A stretch of 64,000 nt of DNA from Tritrichomonas musculus. Lineage: Eukaryota > Parabasalia > Tritrichomonadida > Tritrichomonadidae. The stretch is from the NCBI GenBank assembly GCA_039105265.1, contig JAPFFF010000055.1, positions 62,001-126,000 of the forward strand, written 5' to 3'. A program made the position numbers and the translations under genes. The notes beneath the pieces are model-generated. The model did no database searches, was not told the origin of the DNA, and saw only the letters and a list, made by a program, of their open reading frames with translations. Below, one piece after another: positions 29,961-39,000 of the stretch (the first letter of the stretch is position 1; every line of letters begins with the position of its first letter).

Positions 29961-30752
29961 ATGAGTGTTAAACAGAATATAAGTTCAATTGCGTTCATTG
30001 CTGCAATGAAAGAAGAGTTGACTGCACTCCTCAATGCACTGTCGCTTGATGGTAAATTAGATATTACTCATATAGTTGAAGGGAAAGTTGACATTTCAAT
30101 CGTCCAATATCAAGGAATTAAAATTATTGCCGCTCTTTGTGGTGTTGGTAAAGTTAATGCTGCCTATTCAACAACAATTATTATGGTAAAATATCATCCA
30201 GATATCGTTATAAACGTTGGAGTTGCTGGTGGTTTTAGCAAAACACAAAAAGTTCTTGATTTTGCTATTGCCAATTCATTTGTATATACCGATGTTGATA
30301 TAACTAATCTTAGTTTTCCGCCTGGTCAATTAATGGGTGAGCCTTTATATTTTCCAGCAAGTGACAAACTTAATGATTTAATTAAATCCCTTGAAACCGA
30401 TATGAACAAAATTTTTGTTAAAGAGTTTCCAAATATTTCCAGGAAAAGTGTTGATTTTCACTATGGGGTCCTTGGATCTTCTGATCAATTTATTTGTCGT
30501 GATGATCAAGTTGAAAATATCCAAAAAAAGTTTGAAAAAGTTATTTGTGTTGAAATGGAAGGAGCATCAATAGCGCATGTTTGCTATAAATTTGACACTC
30601 CTATTATAGCAATTCGATCCTTAAGTGATATCGCAGTATCTGAAAAAGATAATACAGATGATTTCACCAACTCACTTGAAATTGCTTCGAAGTCTGCTGC
30701 GCTCCTTTCTATTTTATTGATTGAAAGAATTGCTAAAGAAAAGAAAATTTAA
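29961..30752 (+). CDS. 5'-methylthioadenosine / S-adenosylhomocysteine nucleosidase-like
   Basis: 263 aa of the PNP/UDP phosphorylase superfamily. It has the MTAN-type start IAFIAAMKEEL (acidic base region near E18/E19), the GVGKVNAAYSTTIIMVKYHP segment, NVGVAGGF, and the diagnostic VEMEGASIAHVCYKFDTPII (about 196-215) followed by RSLSDIA, matching bacterial MTAN (VEMEATAIAHVC, RAISDVAD). Reaction: removal of adenine from MTA or SAH, recycling methionine and blocking SAH build-up. Slightly longer than bacterial enzymes (about 230 aa) owing to extra residues near 125-165. Likely cytosolic, as no signal or membrane segment is seen. A bacterial-type enzyme in a protist suggests lateral transfer, which is only an inference here. 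Confidence 0.88.
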   Translation: MSVKQNISSIAFIAAMKEELTALLNALSLDGKLDITHIVEGKVDISIVQYQGIKIIAALCGVGKVNAAYSTTIIMVKYHPDIVINVGVAGGFSKTQKVLDFAIANSFVYTDVDITNLSFPPGQLMGEPLYFPASDKLNDLIKSLETDMNKIFVKEFPNISRKSVDFHYGVLGSSDQFICRDDQVENIQKKFEKVICVEMEGASIAHVCYKFDTPIIAIRSLSDIAVSEKDNTDDFTNSLEIASKSAALLSILLIERIAKEKKI

Positions 30753-31055
30753 TGTATCTAGCTTATTAAAAAAAAATTTGTCGAAAATTGATAATGGATT
30801 TTAATATATCTTTTTATCAAATATGGATTCGTCTTTTATATGTATATCATTTTTTTTAATCGTATCCATATAAGAATAAATTTGATTTTAACAGTTAAGT
30901 TAAATAACAAAATGAAATAAGTGATGCCTACGCAAAAAAATCATAACAGAATTAGTTAACTATAATATGGCATCGATAATACAGTTAAATCAAAAAAATA
31001 AATCATTTATTGAGGTATAAACGAAAGTTATTAAATCAAAAATAAGGTTCTAAAT
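30753..31055. other. Intergenic between convergent 3' ends
   Basis: A/T-rich; it separates the nucleosidase and SNARE 3' ends. No RNA gene or repeat recognised. Confidence 0.5.
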
Positions 31056-31358
31056 TTAACTTCTTTTAACGAAAGCCCAAACACAAATAATGGCAACAAT
31101 GAGAACAATCATTAATATCCAAGCAGCCCATTGACTGCTGGTGGCTTTTACTTCAAGAACTGCTGCATTAGCTTTGTCAACTTGCAATTGTGCTTTATCC
31201 ATATGATCGTTAGTATCCATAAGTAATTGATTTTGTTCAGTTAATTCGTTACCTATTGAATTTGCGAGTACTTTCTGAGTGCTTGTGATATCGACGAGAG
31301 CATCAATTCTCTGATCAATTCTTTGGAATTGTTCTTGATTTTGTTGGTATAGAGACAT
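31056..31358 (-). CDS. Tail-anchored Qc-SNARE (syntaxin-8/6 type)
   Basis: 100 aa. A single SNARE heptad helix covers about residues 11-70, with the zero-layer glutamine in GNELTEQNQLLMDTNDHMDK (compare syntaxin-8 GNELDEQNEIIDDLA). A C-terminal membrane anchor (about 80-96, WAAWILMIVLIVAIICVWAF) is followed by VKRS. No N-terminal Habc domain is present, which is usual for reduced Qc-SNAREs. Role: membrane fusion in the endosomal/Golgi system, with the membrane not determined. The very short protein has a full SNARE motif and anchor, so it appears complete. Confidence 0.85.
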   Translation of the reverse strand: MSLYQQNQEQFQRIDQRIDALVDITSTQKVLANSIGNELTEQNQLLMDTNDHMDKAQLQVDKANAAVLEVKATSSQWAAWILMIVLIVAIICVWAFVKRS

Positions 31359-33192
31359 CTTATTCTACTGTTGTAATAAAACCTATGGTAAAAATTAAGG
31401 TCAATAAAAATAAAATTTCCGGTTTTTTATTGAGAAAGATTTTTCAAGTTTTTCAAAAAAAGAGTTAACTCAAAATAAATTTTTGATAAGTTTTTTGCCA
31501 ATCATATTTTCAGTATGATATTGGATATGGTTTGTGAAAACGCATACAAAAAATTGATAATTCATTCAATCCATTCAAATTTTAAAATCATAAAAGAATT
31601 AATTATCAGCAAATTGTTTTAATAGAGAAAGGCTCTAATTGAATGAAAAAGCAATATTCTTGTTGTTTCCAATCAATTTACGGAAGTACGAATCGAACAA
31701 GATAAACTTAAAATTAGAAATGAAAATATACAAAAAATTTGACATTCAGACAATTTTCTTGTTTTATGTTCAAGTAAATCATAATAAATTGATGAAGAAA
31801 AATATATTTTTATTTTTTCTTTTTTTCAAATAAAGCATAGAATTTTTGTTTCCAATATAAACAAGTTAAATGCTTATATAATTAAATATTAAATTAAAAA
31901 TTATTATTAAAACAAATAATGAACAAGTGTAATAGATAAATATTCAGAGAAGCATTTATATTGATAAATATTTTTGTTTACCAAAGTTTTCACTCTTATC
32001 GAGATTATCTCTCAAATTTCAATTAACAAAATCTTTTATAATAACTTTTGAATGATTCAATCATAAAAAGAACGTTTATTTATAATTTTATAAACAAAAA
32101 TTATTTTATCTTTTTTCTTGTTTTTATTTTATTGAACATTACAAAACAGTAACCAGTCACGATTTTACACTTTTATATGATGTTATTACAAAGACAATTA
32201 TAAAAAACAACTTTTTTTCAAATTATCAGATACATTTATTTTTCCTCAAGAAATAAAGCCAAGTATCATATATCAATACATTTTATTATCGAAAAAAAGA
32301 TATTTACAGTTGAATCTTTTTATAAAACCTTTCATAGGGGTCATCCAAGTTTTTTCACGAGTCTACCTTATTCAACCACGTTTTTTAAGAAATGTATTCA
32401 AAATTACTAAAATTGGATAGAGTTTCTACATTCCTACGTCATCCAAAAGTCTACCTTATTCAACCACGTTTTTTAAGAAATGTATTCAAAATTACTAAAA
32501 TTGGATAGAACATTCCTACGTAAAATATAGAGAAGTTTCTATACAGAAATTTTCACTTCACAGCTTCCACTAGATAAAAAGTTTTTGTTGGCTGCTGAGC
32601 CTAAAAAAATGAGAATAAAAATATATTTAAGCAAAATATTTAATATCAAGTGTGGTATATTTTGTTCACACATGATAATATTATTATTATTCAAATTTGT
32701 TTTAAGTAAACATTGCTTAATATGGTCATCATAATATTGCATATTTTCAATAATTTTTTTTTCATAATTGTAAATAGTCTTTGCATAAAAATAAAATTCA
32801 GAATATTTCCTATATATTCCCAAAACATGAAAAGAAAAGAATTATTAGAATGCAATAAAACAAATCATTTTTTTATTAGACTTATCAAAAATTGAAAGAA
32901 AAAAATTGAACTAGTTCATCCTTAAACTGATTGATATAAATTACCTTTTGAATATTGAATAATCTCTCATAGAATATAAGATTTAATAGAAAAAGTTTAG
33001 CCAAATATTTGGGTTATTTCTCCATGATGTTCAAAGATTATTACTTCCAATTTTGGATTTGATCTCTAAGATATGGGAATGATTCAAAACAAGTATAAAT
33101 AAAGAATAATTATTGCACAACATATTAGTATAACTTTAGAAATATATTTGATAGTACTCATTGAAAAAGTTTTACTACAGAAGTCCTTTTAA
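31359..33192. other. 1.8-kb AT-rich intergenic region
   Basis: Small open frames (60-94 codons at 31639-31833 and 32539-32895) are A/T-biased, overlap on both strands and resemble no protein. The only clear structure is a direct duplication at 32361-32530, listed separately. Confidence 0.45.
32361..32530 (+). repeat. Direct duplication of an 88-bp unit
   Basis: The 88-nt unit starts GTCTACCTTATTCAACCACG at 32361 and repeats at 32449. The second copy is nearly identical for about 65 nt, then has a short deletion before ACATTCCTACGT. No coding potential was seen. A recent local tandem duplication is the simplest reading. Confidence 0.85.
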
Positions 33193-34167
33193 ATGGAAGA
33201 TGATCATCTTCAGCTTGAATTAATTCATAAAGAAGCAATTGATGGAAATATTGATAATGTTTTAAATTCATTGCCAGGAATTATAGAGCAATTAAATAAT
33301 TCGAATCTATATAATACTGCAGTTAACTTCCTGCTTCAAATCTCATCTGTTTGTCTTAAAAAAAATAAAGTTCAAGAAGCTTCAAATATTGCTAATATTG
33401 CTTTGAATATTTATTTAGATCAGCATTTAGATGAAGTTCTTAACTCTTTGATAAAATTTGCTTTGGATTATCCTATTGATAACCAGTCTATTTCGATGAT
33501 TAATTTTTTTACAAAACTTATATATCTTCAAGGTGATAAAAGTATTGATTTGCGAAAAAAATTAATTACATTCGCTGAAAGTAATCTCAAATATAAGCCA
33601 GAGTTTATTCAAAAAATGTATTTAGTACTGTATAAAGAATTTTTTCAGGCAAATGCTACAGATCAAATTATTATATCCTATGAAAATAATTCTATTTTAA
33701 AAGACAGCATACCAATGTGTTTTTCTCGTTTTTTGTGGTCTATATCAGCGAATTTCTCAAACAGAAATACAGAGAATAACAACGATAACAACAATGAAAA
33801 TCAAAAACATCTTTTATTTGATTCTTTTCAACATTCAATAAATGCTATATTTCTTAGAGCTGTATTGATTGTTTCGCTTCAAAGTGAAAATAGAGAATTG
33901 GCATCATTGGCATCAAGGACACTTTATGAATCGATTTCATTAACCAAGCCAAATGACATTGAACCCTCTATTTTAAATCATCCATTTTATCATTTTGGTA
34001 ATTTACTTACTAAGTTGATGATGAAGCATGCAACTGTCAAAAGTAATCTTTTCAAATCAATTATTGATGCATTTGAAAAAATTCTTTTTCAAGATTCAGA
34101 AATTGTTATTTTGTTGAGTTTAATTTCTCAAAGATATTTTAACGTAAATAATGAAAGAAATTTGTAA
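33193..34167 (+). CDS. Helical-repeat protein, possibly GET4-like
   Basis: 324 aa, all alpha-helical with TPR-like helix pairs and an Asn/Asp-rich insertion near 195-208. The N-terminal pattern (IIEQLNNSNLYNTAVNFLLQ, then ASNIANIALNIYLDQ), the FARALYLR-like IFLRAVLIVSLQSENRELAS near 223-242 and the HPFYHFGNLLTKLM block near 270 resemble GET4, the scaffold of the GET/TRC tail-anchored protein insertion pathway. Similarity is weak and judged by eye; a different TPR/armadillo protein is possible. The neighbouring tail-anchored SNARE gene makes the idea attractive but proves nothing. The ATG lies 8 nt after an in-frame-free AT stretch. Confidence 0.5.
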   Translation: MEDDHLQLELIHKEAIDGNIDNVLNSLPGIIEQLNNSNLYNTAVNFLLQISSVCLKKNKVQEASNIANIALNIYLDQHLDEVLNSLIKFALDYPIDNQSISMINFFTKLIYLQGDKSIDLRKKLITFAESNLKYKPEFIQKMYLVLYKEFFQANATDQIIISYENNSILKDSIPMCFSRFLWSISANFSNRNTENNNDNNNENQKHLLFDSFQHSINAIFLRAVLIVSLQSENRELASLASRTLYESISLTKPNDIEPSILNHPFYHFGNLLTKLMMKHATVKSNLFKSIIDAFEKILFQDSEIVILLSLISQRYFNVNNERNL

Positions 34168-34767
34168 TTCAAAGATGGTATGATAAATAATCAATTGTGA
34201 ACTAATAAAATCACCTAAAAATTATTTATTTAAGATGTTTATTGTTTTATTATTAGGTTTGCAACTTCTGCAGAGATGAGGAAGACAGCCAATTTTTTAA
34301 AATATTAAATCAATGTGTAAAAATAATTTAAATCCTCGAATCATCTCATGAATTAGCTAAACAGAATAATCTTTTTTATGATATATAGCAAATTGGATTG
34401 CATAACTTTTAATCTAAATGAGAATTAACAATAAAGATTTAAAATATGTAATGTATATAGGCATCTTATACTAAAAATTGCATTTATTGGCTCATGGATA
34501 GCAATAAATATTATTTTATCATCTGTAAATTGTATTCGGTAAAGTTTTTTTTGCGATGATGAAATGGAAGTTGCAAACCTGAAGCCTAAATGGTGAAATT
34601 TCTGCAGAAGATCACACAATTTAGGTTCCAGGAGCTTAAAATATGAGCTTGCTCGCAAAAAAATGTTCAGCATTTCTAAATCTCTGAAATTCAGCTGGTA
34701 AATCCCCCTGCCGTAGGAACTCACAAGCTAAACCTCCAAGATATAGACTGGGAACATCCCTGCTGAG
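34168..34767. repeat. Copy of a dispersed CTGCAG-containing repeat
   Basis: From about 34461 to 34766 the sequence matches (same orientation, roughly 85-90% by eye) the right arm of the large inverted repeat at 57295-57807, sharing blocks such as TTAGCTGGTAAATCCCCCTG-like and AAACCTCCAAGATATAGACT. A short inverted piece (AGGTTTGCAACTTC near 34255, complementary to GAAGTTGCAAACCT near 34567) suggests a truncated opposite arm. It meets the broken end of the diverged LINE at about 34767. Confidence 0.7.
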
Positions 34768-35938
34768 TGATAATCCTTAACCGCGACTGAATCAGCAGGT
34801 TGAAAGATGGCACCTGCTTATTGACTACTAATGTTAGCTGCTGAGTTTGGTGAGTAAGAATTAACAATATCATCTGTATCAATGTGCTGCGAAGAAAGGA
34901 AATAAAAGTTATTATTATTGATGTAACTCCATGGCATGTGATGTGAAATATCGGTGAAATGAGATGTGTTGCCCCCGATGTTGCATGTGCCCGAGAGAAA
35001 GAGCGAATTAACGATGTTGGATACATGCGAAACAAACGGGGAACATTTTGAATGAAAATTGAATGGAACCGTTCGAATGCTAGACGAAGGAACAAAAGAA
35101 CAGGGATCAAAAGCATTTAAACGAAGTTCTTCATCCGTTGATGGGATTGCTGGTCGATTCCTGTCGAATTTTGGTTGCTCATCGGAAATGATCAATTGTC
35201 CTCGAGCAACCAAAATTCCTTCGGATGACTTCTCATTCATATTATAAGCAAGAGGACAACGAGAAATCAATGAAGGATCGCACGTAACAACGATCCATGA
35301 TGGGTTAGGAACTCCATCAGAATTCGACGGGTTATAGTGAACACCCGACTGTAAGAGCACTTCTGTCCCTCTAGAAGGATTATTTGAATTGCAGAAAATA
35401 GTTTCAGGTTCCTCAATTTCTTCATCGGAAATTGAAATTTGATCACTATTATCACTTTTTTCTGAATCTGAATTAATGTGCTCGAAATTGGTCATATCGT
35501 CATCAGGACACTTGGAAAGTGATTGTGAAGCTGGTCCAACCGGCGGGAGCCGCAGCTTCACATCATCACTAGGATATCTGCTAGTATCTTTTTTGCGGGG
35601 TGAGATTTGAGTTGCGTATCTTGTTTTATACGAGGAGTCAAGGTCGTCTAGTAGCGAATTGTCTTTGAAAAAGTCGAACTTATTGAGTTTTGGATGATGG
35701 GATATCTGTTCCCTAGAACAAGGAATCTTAAAACCTCCATCGTATTTGTTATCGGAATGGCAATTGCTGTTGTGAATATGGGTAGGATTGTGACACCTAT
35801 CGGTCATGATATCTCGATTATTAAAAAAATTTTCACCGATTTTTTCGGGAGTGGAATCAAACGAATCAGCATCTTCTGCTGATTCCAAAAATCTACTTTT
35901 CGTTGGGTAGATCAACATATTTGCAAAATAAAAAAAAA
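34768..35938 (-). mobile_element. Diverged, broken relative of the LINE (5' part only)
   Basis: Fourth and outermost insertion of the tRNA-Asn array. It begins at the minus-strand TSD/T-run junction (35939) like its neighbours, and has the 5' hairpin (35863-35885, perfect 8-bp stem GAATCAGC/GCTGATTC). It encodes the same N-terminal domain as the complete LINE but stops before the 18-aa repeats and lacks reverse transcriptase and 3' end. Its inner edge at about 34767 joins a different dispersed repeat. The protein-level divergence from the complete copy shows that it is an older or separate lineage. Confidence 0.8.
34818..35918 (-). pseudogene. Truncated LINE ORF, N-terminal region only
   Basis: 366 codons from the ATG (MLIYPTKSRFLESAEDADSF) aligned to the start of the intact LINE protein (MFYPTNCIFSESAQRAESID). 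An open extension further upstream reads through the target duplication and is not real. Shared blocks: EVLLQSGVHYNPSNSDG with EIILQAGIHYNPMIDN; PNPSWIVVTCDPSLIS with PNPLWIIVTCDPSLAP; EGILVARGQLIISDEQP with EGVLVGRGQFLITNGQP; and PWSYINNNNFYFLSS near the end. It ends before the tandem repeat array, with no zinc finger or RT. Frame ends there by stop and the element is truncated, so it is a fossil or chimeric product. Confidence 0.8.
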
Positions 35939-35955
35939 TCTCCTCCCGTGTGGAT
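35939..35955 (-). repeat. Junction 1: target-site duplicate of the tRNA-Asn 3' end
   Basis: The minus strand reads ATCCACACGGGAGGAGA followed by a T-run (35931-35938), identical to the 3' end of the tRNA-Asn gene. It separates the complete LINE (right) from the diverged relative (left). Confidence 0.93.
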
Positions 35956-35984
35956 TGTTTATTAAAAACCATTAGAGTAAGAAA

Positions 35985-36029
35985 GCACGTAATCGTGCAT
36001 AAAAGAAGCGTGAGTGATGGCTCACTCAC
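35985..36029 (-). other. Paired stem-loops at the LINE 3' end
   Basis: Two perfect stems, GTGAGTGA-GCCA-TCACTCAC (36010-36029, minus-strand sense, spanning the TGA stop) and GCACG-ATTA-CGTGC (35985-35998). Elements A and B have a stem at the corresponding place (TTGC/GCAA around TTAATC, at 43179-43192 in B), followed by the same TTTAATAAACA end. A likely role is recognition by the reverse transcriptase at target-primed reverse transcription (inference). Confidence 0.6.
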
Positions 36030-39000
36030 AGTTAGAAGTCGATGAAGAATCTGAAAAATCTGAAACATCATTAAGAATCATTCCCTCTGAATTGGCTTTT
36101 CTCCAATAAGGAACAGAACCTGAGTTAACAAGGACATCGTTGTCACTATCTGAGGAATCATCAGTAGAGGTTTTCGAAAAAGAACTATCAATAATAGGAG
36201 TAGAATGGTTACTGTCATCATTGATAAGTTGGTCCCAAGTATTATCATCAAGGGAATTCATAGAACAATTCTGATAATCGGATTGAGATTGGATATCAGA
36301 AGAGGAAAGTTGATCATCAGAGTTTACTGAATTATCAGAATTAACTGAGATGTCGGTAGAGTTATGAGTTTGGTTGTTGGAAACAACAATGTTGTTGTGT
36401 GCAGGAGGATACCAATGATAAGCAATGAACATCGATTCGCGTAAAGATGTGATAACCATTTGCTTTGCTATTTTCTTCCAGTCTGCTTCCGTACCAGTAA
36501 TTCTTTTCAACTCATCTAACGTTTCACTGGGAATAGCACCAAGAGAAGATACAACGATTACAAAGAAATCAACATCGCAATTGAATTGAACTTTACAATC
36601 TTCGATGAGTGATTTGTATTTGTTCAACTTCTGTTGTCTTCTAAGATTGAGAGTTGAAATTGTACCATGTTCATCATCGTCAGTCAACATTCCATAAGGA
36701 ATCGTAATTTCAACGATGTGCAATTTGTCATTCTTCCACCAGAAAAGATCTGGTTTAAGATCAGCATTCTCACCTTCAAGTCGTCCGCCGTCGCGGCTCC
36801 GAACGACCTGGTTAGAATGAACTATGGCACGTTTATGATCAGTAATGTATTTATTGATAATAAGAGCAATAGCATCGTGTCTTTTAGTAAATTCGTGTTT
36901 TCTATAAGAGCAACCATTTAGCAAATGGTGAATGGTTTCGATCTGTCCACAACATTTACAATTGCCGTCATCTTGTCTATGAGTTTGTCTTCTTTTCATA
37001 CTGCCTGTAAAGAGAGAACCAAGTCTGGCTTTAAATGAAAAATTAACAATAGAATCAGCAGCGTTAACTCTTTGAGAAATGTAGAAATTGCTAATAGGAG
37101 AATTCTTCAGTGTTTCGAAAGTATGTCCTTTTAATCTATTCTTAAGAAGTGAAGATATGTGTCTCTTTTGAATCACTTTCATGATAAACTTCATAACTTT
37201 CATGTAATTAATTTTGATTTCAGTTTGCTCGTCATCAGTATTCAAAGGTTTAATTGAAAAACCTGTATCGTCATGATTCATTTGAAGATTGAGATCGTGC
37301 AAGGCTTTAACAGTGCGTGAAAGAAGGTTCGAAGTTCCGCACCGATTGTTGCCTTTAATTGCACCAAATTCGGTCACGGGCACATGCAAAAAAGGTGAAT
37401 CATCTTGGACATCAGCATCACGAAATTGCATTTCATCATTGTCTGAAGCAGTGATGAAGTGCTTGACGTTTTTGTCCTTAGATTCGTGCATTCCCATATA
37501 TAAGCGAATTGTAAGTGCTTTATGTCGTTCAGACAAGCATTGTAAGTTTAAACCACCATCATGTTTGGAAGAATAAAACCAATCCGTTGGAACACCAGCT
37601 ATACCGATTTTTTTTGAGATGCGTCCTCGTATGAATTCATCTAATTCATTGAGTTTGGTCGTAGAAACTGCGTTGATCATCAATTCATAATCCAATTGAG
37701 GGAGTATGAACTTTTTGATAGCATCTACTGATTGCATCGTCCTCAGGGCACTAGATGTGATTTTGCTCACATCTCTTTTGAGGTCAAGGATTTTTTGAAA
37801 GATGTGATGTTTTCTTCGAGAGAGTTTAGCCGCTAGAGGTAAACCCAAGTAGTGTAAAGAACCTTGAATGCTGATATTTTTAACAGATTCCCCGTTAATT
37901 GAAAAGTGATTCTGCATTGAAGCTCGAGTTCTGTTGTCCATTGTGAATGCAAATGAAGCACACTTGTTCACATTAATTTTCATGTTGCCTGCATATTTAC
38001 AAAACGATTGAACGACATCGATGAGATTATTCATGCCCATTTCTGAATCAGAAAAGAGAACAATGTCGTCAGCATAAGCCTGGACAGAAGTAGATCTGTC
38101 ATACCAGTGATAACCCTCATCTTGTGCAAGGTCATTTAATTTGGCCAATAACGGTTCTATTCCAACATTGAACAATGTAGGGCTAAGTGGGCAACCCTGT
38201 TTGACCCCTTTGGCAAATTCAATTTCATCACTAATGCGTCCATTAGAGACGATTCTGGTGGAAGCGTTTTTATAAGATGCAAGAATGCTCTTGACAAAAA
38301 GTTTGTCAAAACCGAGGTCCAGAAGGTTCTTCTTAAAGAGTTCATGTGGGATTGACCCAAAGGCATCCTTGAAATCTATCGTCAAAATGTAAAGATTCTT
38401 CTGATGTCGAGCTGCATGATGAATCATCTCATCAGCGGTAACGATATGCTCTGCGGCACCAGAAGGAATTTTCATAAAACCTTTCTGTTGGCAATTAATG
38501 AATCTCCTGCATTCATTTAAAGTTTGGAGAGTGCGTGAGATATGGCACATTATAATTCTGTATAGAGTGGATGTTATGGTGATCGGTCTCCAAGATCTAG
38601 TGTTGTTGACTTCACCTTTCTTGTATAGCATTATCGTTTTACAGGATTTAAGAATGGACGGGAAACTACCAGTTGATAACATTACATTCAGAGTCGTTTT
38701 GACAATGCGCGTTGAAACATCATTGCCTAGCTTCCAGATGGAATTACAAATACCATCACAGCCAACCGCAGAAAGGTTAGATCTACTTTTGATCGCATCT
38801 TTAATGGATTTATCCGACATGAGAAGCTCAGTGAAATACGAGTTGTCTTCATCTGAAAGAATATGATCAAGTGTGAATTTTTGGCGAGGTTCGAAGTCCG
38901 CGACCTCACTCCAAGCCTTGCCATAGTCTTCCACAAAACTTTCGACTGGAACGGTGCATTCAGGGGTATCACTGTTAAGAATGAACCAATCGAGAGTTTT

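Noticed and set aside
35919-36071. N-terminal extension (51 codons) of the truncated LINE ORF
   Set aside because: It reads through the neighbouring LINE 3' end and the tRNA-derived duplicate (STREEIFFYF); the real start aligns with that of the intact LINE protein at 35918.
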